Origin: Betaproteobacteria bacterium
GTDB lineage: Bacteria > Pseudomonadota > Gammaproteobacteria > Burkholderiales > Casimicrobiaceae
DNA length: 58,198 nt
Assembly: GCA_013298145.1 (NCBI GenBank)
Contig: JAAFJO010000011.1
Location: 1-58,198, forward strand
Direction of reading: 5' to 3'
Below the pieces are notes generated by a model, which saw only the letters and a program-made list of their open reading frames with translations, was not told the origin of the DNA and did not search any database. The position numbers and the translations under genes are program-made. Below, piece by piece: positions 43,597-52,605 of this stretch (position 1 is its first letter; the number at the start of each line of letters is the position of its first letter).

Positions 43597-44715
43597 CTAA
43601 GCGGTGTAGCCCATGCTGCGCTTATCGAAGGCGATCGCTTTCACCAAGAGGTAAACCTGCTGCCCGGTGGTAAGCTGTAATTCATCGCGGCTTTGTCGCG
43701 AGATGCGCGACGGCATATCGCGCGAGCCGATGCGAACAATCACCTCAACGATTGCGCCCCCCCGGTCATCCATTGACACGATTGATCCCGTCAGGATATT
43801 GCGAATGCTGATGCCGCGTGGCCGTTCGGTGGCGAGCGTTACGTCGCGCGCACGAATGCGAAGGCGCACCCGCGAACCGAGCGGAACTTCAAGTCCAGGG
43901 GCCACCACGTCGCCACCTTCGAACGAAAAGCGTGTGAGGAAATATTCGTGATCGTGCGCGACGGCGGTGGCCTCAATCAGCGCGCCGCCTTCGTAGCGCC
44001 CAGTGAAGGGTCGCAGATCAGCGCGATTAAAAATCGTCTCGGTGTGATCACAGGCAATGACGTGCCCTTCATTCAAAATCGCAACGTCATCCGCAAGGCG
44101 CGTGACCTCGCCAATCGAATGGCTCACGTAAATAATGCGCACGCCCAGTTCGTCTCGCACGCGCTCGATGAGTCGTAGCGTTTCAGCGCGTCGCGCCGCA
44201 TCGAGCGATGCCAGCGGCTCATCCATCAAGAGCACGCGCGGATTCGAGAGCAGCGCGCGGCCAATTGCAACGCGTTGCTTTTCTCCGCCTGAAAGCGTTG
44301 GCGATGCGCGCGATAGCAGCTTGTCGATACCCAGCAATTCAGTCACTTGCTCGACGGGAACGGAGCTTCGTCCTGCGAAGGCGCGATTCGCGCCGTAAAG
44401 CAGGTTTTGCTTCACCGTAAGATGCGGAAACAATAGGCCGTCTTGAAACACATAACCAATGCCGCGCGATTCAACGCTGCGATTGAGCGCTCCGCTGCTG
44501 TCAAACAGCACTTCGTGATCAATTGCGATGCGACCCCGATCAGGCGTAACAAGCCCGGCAATCGCGTTAACTATGGTTGTTTTTCCTGAGCCCGATTTAC
44601 CAAACAGCGCGATGATTCGCGCGTCGCTTTTGAATTTGGCGACGATGCGACGCGATGAAGCGTCCGCTTCGCCCCGTCGCGCAGGAAATGATTTTTCGAT
44701 GTCAACGTCAATCAT
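43597..44715 (-). CDS. modC: Molybdate ABC transporter ATP-binding protein ModC
   Basis: A 372-residue ABC ATPase driving molybdate import. Walker A is FGKSGSGKTT, the signature is LSGGEKQRVAIGRAL, and Walker B is VLLMDEPLASLD. A C-terminal TOBE molybdate-binding domain follows (RLRIRARDVTLATERPRGISIRNILTGSI). The ATG at 44715 overlaps the modB stop by 4 nt and replaces a longer in-frame start at 44772. It is the last gene of modABC. Confidence 0.93.
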   Translation of the reverse strand: MIDVDIEKSFPARRGEADASSRRIVAKFKSDARIIALFGKSGSGKTTIVNAIAGLVTPDRGRIAIDHEVLFDSSGALNRSVESRGIGYVFQDGLLFPHLTVKQNLLYGANRAFAGRSSVPVEQVTELLGIDKLLSRASPTLSGGEKQRVAIGRALLSNPRVLLMDEPLASLDAARRAETLRLIERVRDELGVRIIYVSHSIGEVTRLADDVAILNEGHVIACDHTETIFNRADLRPFTGRYEGGALIEATAVAHDHEYFLTRFSFEGGDVVAPGLEVPLGSRVRLRIRARDVTLATERPRGISIRNILTGSIVSMDDRGGAIVEVIVRIGSRDMPSRISRQSRDELQLTTGQQVYLLVKAIAFDKRSMGYTA

Positions 44716-45419
44716 GCGAGTGCGCCACCGCCTGAGAGTTGCGCGCGCGTTTGCATGCGTCGGGCGATCCATTCAGAGGCGATGAGCGAGATGAGCGACA
44801 ACGCCACCGAGATCGCGCAGAGCCGAAGGATTGCCGCGTCGCCGCCCGGCGTTTGGGTGAGCCCGTAAATTGCGAGCGGTAAGGTTTGCGTTTCTCCAGG
44901 AATGTTCGACACGAAGGTAATCGTCGCGCCGAATTCGCCGAGTGATCGCGCGAATGCAAGCAAGAGGCCGACAACCACCCCCGGCAAGGCAAGCGGCAGC
45001 GTGATCGTTAGGAACACGCGAATCCGGCTTGCGCCAAGCGTTCGCGCTGCCATTTCTAGCTTCGGAGACACCGCCTCCAGCGACAAACGCATCGCGCGCA
45101 CCATGAGCGGAAATCCCATCACCGCCGCCGCCAGTGCCGCCCCCGTCCAACGAAACGCGAAAGTGATGCCGAACCCGTCATTGAGGAGCCGCCCCATCGG
45201 GCCTTGCGTGCCAAACAAAAGTAACAGCGCATAGCCGATCACGACCGGCGGCAAGACGAGCGGCAGATGAAGCAACGCGTCGAACACAGATTTACCGAAA
45301 AAGTCAGTGCGGGCAAGGAGGTACGCACAAGCGAGCGCGAGCGGCGCGCTCAAGATCACGCTTGCCATCGCAACGCGCAGGCTCAGCGAGACGATTTCGA
45401 TTTCTTCGGCAGTCAACAT
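44712..45419 (-). CDS. modB: Molybdate ABC transporter permease ModB
   Basis: A 235-residue inner-membrane permease. MLTAEEIEIVSLSLRVAMASVI and LALACAYLLARTDFFGKSVFDALLHLPLVLPPVVIGYALLLLFG match ModB. The EAA loop EAVSPKLEMAARTLGASRIRVFLTITLPLA contacts ModC. Start at 45419 chosen over 45470, since the family begins at about the MLT. It starts 64 bp after modA's stop. Confidence 0.93.
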   Translation of the reverse strand: MLTAEEIEIVSLSLRVAMASVILSAPLALACAYLLARTDFFGKSVFDALLHLPLVLPPVVIGYALLLLFGTQGPMGRLLNDGFGITFAFRWTGAALAAAVMGFPLMVRAMRLSLEAVSPKLEMAARTLGASRIRVFLTITLPLALPGVVVGLLLAFARSLGEFGATITFVSNIPGETQTLPLAIYGLTQTPGGDAAILRLCAISVALSLISLIASEWIARRMQTRAQLSGGGALA

Positions 45420-45483
45420 GGCCCAATTATCGCGGCAAGCGCCTACGCGACGCGATACGCCATCGTTCAACGCAGCGCAGTCG

Positions 45484-46338
45484 CTACTTCGCGATAAATC
45501 CGTGCTTTCGCCAGACGGGTTCGGCTGCCCTGCTCGCGAGATATGTCAGCAATGCTCGAGCCGTCGCCGTGTCGTTTTCTGAAATGATCGCTGCAGAATA
45601 AATAATCGGCGGGTGTGTGCTCGTTGGAATACGAGCAACGATTCGCACCCGCGGCTCCGCCATCGCATCGGTACGATAGACGATCCCGAGCGGCGCTTCA
45701 CCGCGTGCGACGAAGGCAAGTGCCGAGCGCACGTTATCGGTATTCGCCACACGTGTAGCAACGCTATCCCACAGGCCGAGCGCACGAAGCGCCGCTTGCG
45801 CATATTTCCCCGCAGGAACTGCACGCGGATCGGCCATCGCGAATCGCCCGGTGCCGAGTGCCGCCGAGATCAGTGATTTCGCGCGTTCGTGGTTTGCAAA
45901 GTCAATCGTGGAGAGGGTCGCACTCGCGGCATCCTTTGCAGCCGCTGGCGCAATCAGCACCAATTCGTTGCCAAGTAGGGCGCGGCGCGTGCCATCAGCG
46001 GTGAGCCGCTTGCTCGCCAAGTAATCCATCCAATCTTCGTCGGCCGAAACAAAAACCGCAGCCGGTGCGCCGCTCTCGATTTGTTTGGCGAGCGCATTGG
46101 AGCCGGCGTAGGAGACGCGGACGCGTTGGGCGTGGGCCGTTTGAAATTGCGCGACTTGTTCATCGAGCGCCTCTTTGAGCGAGGCTGCCGCGAACACCAG
46201 AACCACGCCGCGCGTTGAGCCTGATTCGCTTGGCGTGTTCGCTGCAGGCGTTGACGCCAATGCGCTCACGCCAGCCAACACAAACAATGCGACACACGTT
46301 TGGCGGAATAGCAAAGAGCAAAACTTATCGAGAGTCAT
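45484..46338 (-). CDS. modA: Molybdate-binding protein ModA
   Basis: A 284-residue periplasmic molybdate/tungstate-binding protein. A signal peptide covers about residues 1-30 (LFVLAGVSALASTPA). The mature protein has VLVFAAASLKEALDEQVAQFQ, then VSYAGSNALAKQIESGAPAAVFVSADEDWMDYL, the family oxyanion-binding loops. It is the first gene of modABC, with about 200 bp of AT-rich upstream sequence to gltX. Confidence 0.92.
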   Translation of the reverse strand: MTLDKFCSLLFRQTCVALFVLAGVSALASTPAANTPSESGSTRGVVLVFAAASLKEALDEQVAQFQTAHAQRVRVSYAGSNALAKQIESGAPAAVFVSADEDWMDYLASKRLTADGTRRALLGNELVLIAPAAAKDAASATLSTIDFANHERAKSLISAALGTGRFAMADPRAVPAGKYAQAALRALGLWDSVATRVANTDNVRSALAFVARGEAPLGIVYRTDAMAEPRVRIVARIPTSTHPPIIYSAAIISENDTATARALLTYLASRAAEPVWRKHGFIAK

Positions 46339-46537
46339 GACTCAACTTTCAGAGCGAGGCCTTCGCAGAAATTCGTCTAGCAACTTTCTTCGCCTACTGC
46401 CCATTTAAGAAGGGGATACGGGTCATTTATAAATTTTTTGAGTTATAACTAAACTGATCTCTAGCCCATATTAAATGTGGATTATTTTTATAAAGTTCTA
46501 ACGCGCCAGAACGCTCAATGCGGTAAGTTTTGGTTGG

Positions 46538-48028
46538 CTACAGGCGAATCCTGGCTGTCGCAGTCGCACGTCCCAGCGTGAGCAGCAGGGCATCAACGGC
46601 GGGCGCCTGGGCGCTGCCCGTCAACATCACGCGCAGCGGCATCATTACTTGCGGCGTCTTTACGCTGAACTTCGTTTGCGCCTCTTTAAGCATTGCTGCG
46701 AGCGCCGTTTTGCTCCATTCGATCGCACTCAATTGCTCGCTGACCCAAGCGATGGCCGCTCGGTTCGCGTCGTTTAAGTGCTGTGCGAGGAGCGCGTTGT
46801 CGATCTGAGGCGCGATGAAGCAATAGCGCGCCATTTGCGCCATTTTCTTGAGCGTCGGGGCGCGTTCGCGAAGCAGTTCTGCAACGGCAAGCGATGTTGG
46901 CGCAGGAACGCCGTCCGTACCCGCCCGTTCGGCGCTCGCGCCTGTTGCGAGTGAGGTTGTGTATCCCTCTTCTTTCAAAAACGGTTCGAGTCGTTTTGCA
47001 AGTTCATCGATCGGCAGTCGCTTGATATGTTCGCCGTTGAGCCACTCGAATTTCTCCGCGTCAAAACGCGCAGGAGACGGTGTGAGCGATTCGAGGTTGA
47101 ACCATTCGACGAGTTGTTGCGGCGAAAAAATCTCGTCATTGCCGTGCGACCAGCCAAGCCGCGCAAGACCATTGATCACCGCTTCTGGCAAAAATCCCGC
47201 GGCAGCGTACTCGTTGAGCCCCGTTGCGCCATGCCGCTTGGAAAGCTTTTCGCCATCGTTCCCGAGCACGGTCGGCGTATGTCCGAAAACCGGTGGCGCA
47301 ACTCCCATTGCATGAAAAATGTTGATCTGACGCGGCGTGTTCATCACATGACCATCGCCGCGAATCACGTGCGTAATCTGCATGTCGATATCGTCAACAA
47401 CCACGCAGAAGTTATACGTTGGCACGCCCACCTGCCCCACCGGTGCGGGACGCGCGATCACCAAATCATCGAGCTCGCTGTTAGCAATTTCGATCTTTCC
47501 CTTCACTGCGTCTTGCCACGTCACCGCGCCCGCGTCGGGATTGCGAAAGCGCACCACGGGGTCAACGCCCGCGGGAATCTTGAGCCCGAACTTGGTGATG
47601 TTTTCGGGCCGCCAACGACCATCGTAACGAGGCTTCTCGCCCTTTGCTTTTTGCGCGTCGCGAAGTTGATCGAGCTCTTCCACGCTCATGTAGCAGTGAT
47701 AGGCGCGCCCATCGGCGAGCATCTGTGCAATCACTTCACGATAGCGATCCATCCGCTGCATTTGGAAAAACGGGCCTTCATCGATATCAAGCCCGAGCCA
47801 GGCCATGTCACGCAAGATGCCTTCGGCGCTCGCGTCGCTAGAGCGTTCGAGATCGGTGTCTTCGATGCGCAATACGAATTGCCCCTTCTGGTGGCGTGCG
47901 TAGGCCCACGCAAACAGCGCAGTGCGGATATTGCCAAGATGGAGCGTGCCGGTGGGCGAAGGAGCGAAGCGAGTACGGACCACGAGATGCGTTCTTTTTG
48001 TTACCAAGCCCTCAATTTTAGGGCGCAC
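46538..48028 (-). CDS. gltX: Glutamyl-tRNA synthetase
   Basis: A class I aminoacyl-tRNA synthetase of up to 496 residues that charges tRNA-Glu. The HIGH-type motif is TRFAPSPTGTLHLGNIRTALF, and the KMSKS-type motif is GEKLSKRHGATG. Other family segments are RIEDTDLERSSDAS and PTYNFCVVVDDIDMQITHVIRGDGH. The GTG at 48028 gives a ~17-residue leader before VVRTRFAPSPTG; an alternative start (GTG or TTG) close to that segment is likely, since no Shine-Dalgarno is evident. It is divergent from ccmI by 35 bp. Confidence 0.93.
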   Translation of the reverse strand: MRPKIEGLVTKRTHLVVRTRFAPSPTGTLHLGNIRTALFAWAYARHQKGQFVLRIEDTDLERSSDASAEGILRDMAWLGLDIDEGPFFQMQRMDRYREVIAQMLADGRAYHCYMSVEELDQLRDAQKAKGEKPRYDGRWRPENITKFGLKIPAGVDPVVRFRNPDAGAVTWQDAVKGKIEIANSELDDLVIARPAPVGQVGVPTYNFCVVVDDIDMQITHVIRGDGHVMNTPRQINIFHAMGVAPPVFGHTPTVLGNDGEKLSKRHGATGLNEYAAAGFLPEAVINGLARLGWSHGNDEIFSPQQLVEWFNLESLTPSPARFDAEKFEWLNGEHIKRLPIDELAKRLEPFLKEEGYTTSLATGASAERAGTDGVPAPTSLAVAELLRERAPTLKKMAQMARYCFIAPQIDNALLAQHLNDANRAAIAWVSEQLSAIEWSKTALAAMLKEAQTKFSVKTPQVMMPLRVMLTGSAQAPAVDALLLTLGRATATARIRL

Positions 48029-48063
48029 GAAGATGGGAACGCTCCGACTTCTACAATTCGGAC

Positions 48064-49335
48064 ATGAATCCTGGCTTGACGTTTTTGCTGCTCATCGTTT
48101 TTTCGGTCGCCGCTGTGACCTGGTGGCTCCTTCGCGCTTTAAAGAAAGATCGACAACGCGCGAGCGCAGATCTGCGCACCACGAACGTAGAGGCGCTTCG
48201 AATCGAGCGCGCGGAGCTGGATCGTGATCGAAAGCTTGGGCTGCTTACGGATCCTGCGCATGCGGAAGCGGTTTCTGAGCTAGAAGTGCGCGTACTTCGT
48301 GAGGCCGAACTCGATCGCGCAACGCCCGCAGTGAATCCGGTGAAGCGGTCCCTTTGGGCAAGCGGCAGCTTCGCGTTGTTTCTACCGCTTGCCGCCATTG
48401 GCATGTATTTCGTGCTCGGCGCGCCGCAAGCGGTGATCCCGGAAGTCGTGCGCCCCGATACGGCGAAACAAGAAAGCCAAATGGACGAGCTTTTCAGAGT
48501 TGCCGAAGAGCGCCTGAAAGCCGAGCCGAACGATTCGAAGGGTTGGTATCTGCTGGCCCGCGCGAAAGCCTCGGTGGGGCGGTTCGATGATGCCATGAAG
48601 GATTACGAAAAGCTCGTTGCCTTGACACCGAAGGATGCAGATGCCTGGGCAGACTACGCCGATGCCGCAGCAGGCGCGGCGCAAGGAAAAATGGAAGGTA
48701 AGCCGATTGAGCTGATCGGTAAGGCGCTCGCAATCGATGCCAAGCAACCCAAAGCCTTGCTGCTGAAGGGGACCTATGAAATTCAGCGCAATGACTTGGC
48801 GGCGGCCGAAAAAACCTTCACGCTCGCAAAATCGGTGAGCGAGCCCTCCACTGCGTTTGCGCAAATCGCGGAAAACGCGCTCAAGGACATCGCCGCGCGG
48901 CGCGCTGGGGTCATTCCATCCGCCACAACAGCCGCCAGCGATGCCGCAGCAACACCTTCGCCGTCTGCCGCCTCACCCGTTGCCCTTGCCGCAATCTCGG
49001 TCACGCTTTCGGATGATGCAAAACGCGCAGCCGCCAGTGCGTCCAACGCTGCGGTCTTCATCATCGTTCGCGCACCCGATCGGGATACAGGTCCGCCGCT
49101 CGCCGCGAAAAAAGTTGCCGCGAACGCGCTCAGTGGCCCGGTGATGCTCACCGCGAACGATTCGATGATCGGTGGCAGCGGACTCAGCGCAGGGACAGAC
49201 GTTGTGATCGAGGCGAGGCTCTCGCTCGCGGGCCAGCCGCTCGCACAACCCGGTGATTTCCGCAGCGCGAAGCAAAAGGTGAAGCTGGGCGACGCAGCCA
49301 AGGCGACGCTCGCGATCACCGAGCGCACTCAGTAG
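48064..49335 (+). CDS. ccmI: Cytochrome c biogenesis protein CcmI (CycH)-like
   Basis: A 423-residue protein of the CcmI family, which presents apocytochrome c to the heme ligation complex. The N-terminus has TM1 (LTFLLLIVFSVAAVTWWLLRAL), a cytosolic leucine-rich loop (LDRDRKLGLLTDPAHAEA), and TM2 (LWASGSFALFLPLAAIGMYFVLG). The periplasmic part has TPRs (LKAEPNDSKGWYLLARAKASVGRFDDAMKDYEKL) and a C-terminal domain with ISVTLSDDAKRAAASASNAAVFI. No other ccm gene is adjacent, so it is an orphan in position. Confidence 0.82.
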   Translation: MNPGLTFLLLIVFSVAAVTWWLLRALKKDRQRASADLRTTNVEALRIERAELDRDRKLGLLTDPAHAEAVSELEVRVLREAELDRATPAVNPVKRSLWASGSFALFLPLAAIGMYFVLGAPQAVIPEVVRPDTAKQESQMDELFRVAEERLKAEPNDSKGWYLLARAKASVGRFDDAMKDYEKLVALTPKDADAWADYADAAAGAAQGKMEGKPIELIGKALAIDAKQPKALLLKGTYEIQRNDLAAAEKTFTLAKSVSEPSTAFAQIAENALKDIAARRAGVIPSATTAASDAAATPSPSAASPVALAAISVTLSDDAKRAAASASNAAVFIIVRAPDRDTGPPLAAKKVAANALSGPVMLTANDSMIGGSGLSAGTDVVIEARLSLAGQPLAQPGDFRSAKQKVKLGDAAKATLAITERTQ

Positions 49336-49592
49336 CGGCCTTTTCGAGCTATCTCCTATTTATTCACGGCTATCGCTGGATAATCTTTATCTTGCTTTAG
49401 CTTCTTTCGACCCGACGGCCCCTATTCGCAAAAGTCTTAGAGAAAAGAGCTGCCAGCGTGTACGAGTGTGCATCTCTGTTGCGCAAGACTGACGGCGCGC
49501 ACTGATCTTGTTCAAACCGACACGGCGTAACGTCGTTGTCCTTGCCGCCTGCGCATATCGCCTTGAAAATGGCGGGATTAGTTTTTCAAAAC
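49336..49592. other. Interval between ccmI and the serine hydrolase
   Basis: A 257-bp region with no gene recognised. An in-frame TTG at 49536 would extend the following gene by 19 codons but has no support. Confidence 0.35.
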
Positions 49593-51779
49593 ATGTATCC
49601 GGGGGCAAACGTGGGTTTTCTTTTTTGTTCAAAACGAGCGGGGCGTTCGCTGGGTGTCGGGCTTGCGTTAACGCTGCTCGCAGCCTCGCAGCTCGCGAGC
49701 GCGCAATGGGTCGCGCGTGGCTGGGCCGGACCTGAGCCGACAACGCAGTCGACGAATGTTCACGCCGCCGACGGCGTGCCACGCGCCGAATATGCGCAGA
49801 TCGACTCGATCATGAAGCAGTTCATGCAGCGAGTGAATGCGCCGAATGCGCAGCTCGCAGTTGCTTATCAAGGCAAGGTGATCTACAGCCGCGCCTACCA
49901 GCACACCTATGATCTCGCCAGCAACCCAAGCGGACGCCAATTGCAAACAGCAATCGGCGCAAGCGCACCGCCGACCGCGTGCACGCCCCCCGATTGTTAC
50001 GACGAGCCCGCGTACGCGCCAAGTTATGTTGATACCCGTTTTCGTATCGCGAGTCTCTCGAAATTTTTGACTGGGCTTGCCATTTCGCAGCTTATTCTTG
50101 ATGGGCAACTGCAGGCTGATTTGAGCGATACGGCGTACAGCATTTTGCGTAGCGATGCTGGGTCAACCGCCTACAACGGCGCGCCGAGCGACGCGCGAAT
50201 GCTCAACGTAACGGTAAAGCACCTCCTGCAGCATGAGTGGGGCTTTGATCGCAGTTGCATTCTGCTGCCCACACCTTGTGCGTCTCCCACATGGGGCCAT
50301 CCCGTTGGACAAGCCCAACATATCGCCGACTACAACGACACAACGTCGGGCAGTGTGATTCCCTGGCCTTACCCCTACAACAGCGCAAATCCGGACCCGA
50401 ATACGGTCTACAAGCGAAGCTGCCGCGACTTGCTCGAGATCGACCTGCCCAATCGCAAACTGCATTTCACACCCGGCTCGCCGCCGCCAATTCCGAATAC
50501 CACCAGCTACTACCAGTACTACAACAACGTCGGTTACTGCTGGCTCTCGCGAATCATCGAGATCAAGTCAGGCATGAGCTATGAAGCGTATGTGCGCCAA
50601 AAAGTGATGAATCCTGCAGGCGTCGATTGGCCGCGAATTGGAATGGCCGACGTACGCGACCGCGTCGACTTTGGCGGCACCACGGCAGATGAGATTAACT
50701 CTTACTACGACCAACCAATTAGTCTCGACGCGGGCGCTCGCATGTACAGCTATTGGTGCGCCGTGTTCACTCGCACACCTTACACACCGTTTTCAAATAA
50801 CTGCCAGTTGCCACGCCCCATCGGGCGTTTGGTGGCGGAGACCGCGGGCGCAGGTGCGTGGGTGATGTCAGCGCAAGAATACCTTCGCATCTTGCTCTCG
50901 TCACGTGAACGGGTGCGCGCGCCGCATCTGCTTGACTTCCCGGCGGCGAGCGCGAGCGGTTCCGACTGGATCATCAAGCCCAATTCTCAAACGGGCGCGC
51001 AATCGAGCTTCACCTACACGCCTGCGCCGAGCGACGGCTACCACTTCGGTATCTATTCGTTTCAAGGCACGAGTCCGGCAGGCTGGGGGTTCAATCACCT
51101 CGGCAGCTTCCCCGGCACGCGGGCCCTGTTCCAAAGTGATCGCCGGGGCTGGACCGTCGTCCTGTTGATGAACACCAATCCAGAATGGGGCGTCAGCAGC
51201 GCATCGCTGAACTGCGGAACTACAACGCTAGATCGCATCCGTGCGTGGTGCGAATTGCGCGGCTTTACCACCACTACCGCACCAGTGCAGACAACTGCCA
51301 CATCACTTTTCACGCAGCTCAACACGATGTACAACGACACCACCATGCGCACCCGCATGGAGAACGCACAAGATCTCTGGGCAAACCAGATCGCCCTGCC
51401 TTGCCGCACCGATGTTGATGCGAGTGGTTCGCGCGTAGCGCCGAGCGATGGCATGATGTTGTTGCGCGCGATGTTTGGCCTTCGCGGCACGGCGATCACT
51501 AGCGGTAACGGAGTATCAACGGCAAACCAAACCCACGATCGAACCGACCGTAGCGCCCGCGACTACGTAGGCACTGGCATACTGGACATCGACGGCGATG
51601 GCGTGGTGAGCGCGGATCGAGACGGCGTAATCCTCCTGCGCGCCATGTTGGGCTTCACCGGTTCAAGCGTTACCGACGGCGTGAACCAGGCGGGCGCAAC
51701 ACGCACCACCTGGAACACAGGTGCAGCGAATCAGCAGATCAAGACCTACCTCAACGCGAGCTGCGCTGCTGCGCTCTAG
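49593..51779 (+). CDS. Secreted class C beta-lactamase-like serine hydrolase with dockerin-like tail
   Basis: A 728-residue exported serine hydrolase (esterase, D-aminopeptidase or beta-lactamase-like). The signal peptide runs MYPGANVGFLFCSKRAG to LLAASQLASA before QW. The nucleophile is Ser154 in the S-x-x-K motif SLSK; the second motif is Y-N-N in YYNNVGY; and the HLG-type third motif is FNHLGSFPGTRA. After ~600 residues a tail carries two 32-residue repeats with EF-hand-like loops: DVDASGSRVAPSDG (51411-51506) and DIDGDGVVSADRDG (51585-51680), each followed by LLRAM. Many cysteines suggest disulfides. The start is uncertain (49536 TTG, 49569 or 49593). Confidence 0.78.
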   Translation: MYPGANVGFLFCSKRAGRSLGVGLALTLLAASQLASAQWVARGWAGPEPTTQSTNVHAADGVPRAEYAQIDSIMKQFMQRVNAPNAQLAVAYQGKVIYSRAYQHTYDLASNPSGRQLQTAIGASAPPTACTPPDCYDEPAYAPSYVDTRFRIASLSKFLTGLAISQLILDGQLQADLSDTAYSILRSDAGSTAYNGAPSDARMLNVTVKHLLQHEWGFDRSCILLPTPCASPTWGHPVGQAQHIADYNDTTSGSVIPWPYPYNSANPDPNTVYKRSCRDLLEIDLPNRKLHFTPGSPPPIPNTTSYYQYYNNVGYCWLSRIIEIKSGMSYEAYVRQKVMNPAGVDWPRIGMADVRDRVDFGGTTADEINSYYDQPISLDAGARMYSYWCAVFTRTPYTPFSNNCQLPRPIGRLVAETAGAGAWVMSAQEYLRILLSSRERVRAPHLLDFPAASASGSDWIIKPNSQTGAQSSFTYTPAPSDGYHFGIYSFQGTSPAGWGFNHLGSFPGTRALFQSDRRGWTVVLLMNTNPEWGVSSASLNCGTTTLDRIRAWCELRGFTTTTAPVQTTATSLFTQLNTMYNDTTMRTRMENAQDLWANQIALPCRTDVDASGSRVAPSDGMMLLRAMFGLRGTAITSGNGVSTANQTHDRTDRSARDYVGTGILDIDGDGVVSADRDGVILLRAMLGFTGSSVTDGVNQAGATRTTWNTGAANQQIKTYLNASCAAAL
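51411..51680 (+). repeat. Pair of dockerin/EF-hand-like repeats in the serine hydrolase
   Basis: Two in-frame units of 96 bp (51411-51506 and 51585-51680) encode D-x-D-x-[SD]-G...DG-x-x-LLRAM-x-G-x-x-G-[TS]-[AS]-[IV]-T-x-G. The first is less acidic than the second. The pattern is that of a type I dockerin: two Ca-binding loop-helix units in tandem. The segment between them is variable. Confidence 0.7.
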
Positions 51780-51849
51780 ATGGTGCGCATCCACTTAAAT
51801 CTTAAGCGGTAAACGCGAGCAGAGATTGGGCGGGGCGCTTCCTTGCTCC

Positions 51850-52605
51850 CTAGCCCAGCTCAAAAACCAGTGGCACATTGACCCACATCGCCTCGGGATT
51901 CCCGTTGCGCTTGCCGGGAACGAATTTCCATTTCTTGACTGTTTCGAGTGCGATTTGATCGAGTCGCTCGAAACCGCTTGATTGGCGTATCTCCACTTTC
52001 TCAGCCGCGCCGGTTGCGCTCACAAAGACGTGTAGCAAGAGCTTCCCCTGCTCACCGAGGCGTTTGCTTTGCGCGGGATAGGGTGGGGCGGGATTGTTTA
52101 AGTAATCAGCGTTCGAAGACGGCAGTTCGATGCGCGGTGGCGCGGGCGGCGGTGCCGAAGGGGCGTTTTCTTTCGAACTCGTCGATTGGCTCGCGACGGT
52201 GGATGTAGCGCTTTGCGCAGACGTTGTAATGGTCGCGCTTTCGCGGCTCGTGGGTGCCGCGCTCTCGGGCGCGCTAACCGGTACGAGCTCGGCGAGAGGA
52301 ACCGGCGGCAGCGGCGGCGTGCGCGCGGTGGCCGGTGGTTCTTGGGCTTTGCTTGTATCTTTTGGCGTAGGAGTGGGCTTTACCGGATTCGTACGCTGCG
52401 GCTCAACTGCGACCGGAAGGTTGAGCGAAATGATTTCCGCTGTGATCACCCGCTCAATTCGCGCCTGTACTTTGTCATGCATCAACCCAAAAAACACCAG
52501 CGCATGCAGCACTACGATCGCAGCAATCTTTAGCGAACGTAGGCGATCAGTCGTAGCGCTGTAGCGCGGTGCTCTCACATCAAATGCGCTGTCACACGTG
52601 GTCAT
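51850..52605 (-). CDS. tonB: TonB energy-transducing protein
   Basis: A 251-residue TonB protein that transmits proton-motive energy to outer-membrane receptors. The N-terminal anchor is SLKIAAIVVLHALVFFGLMHD near residues 25-45. The middle is Pro-rich (TNPVKPTPTPKDTSKAQEPPATA, then PPAPPRIELP). The C-terminal domain has YLNNPAPPYPAQSKRLGEQGKLLLHVFVSATGAAEKVEIRQSSGFERLDQIALETVKKWKFVPGKRNG. It overlaps the piuC stop by 4 nt. No exbB or exbD is adjacent. Confidence 0.9.
   Translation of the reverse strand: MTTCDSAFDVRAPRYSATTDRLRSLKIAAIVVLHALVFFGLMHDKVQARIERVITAEIISLNLPVAVEPQRTNPVKPTPTPKDTSKAQEPPATARTPPLPPVPLAELVPVSAPESAAPTSRESATITTSAQSATSTVASQSTSSKENAPSAPPPAPPRIELPSSNADYLNNPAPPYPAQSKRLGEQGKLLLHVFVSATGAAEKVEIRQSSGFERLDQIALETVKKWKFVPGKRNGNPEAMWVNVPLVFELG

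Noticed and set aside
46339..46537. ModE-like site (two TTATAA motifs) upstream of modA
   Set aside because: The TTATAA motifs are too simple in an AT-rich stretch, with no convincing palindrome of the right size.
47027..48067. 346-codon open frame opposite gltX
   Set aside because: Shadow of gltX; gltX motifs are intact across the region.
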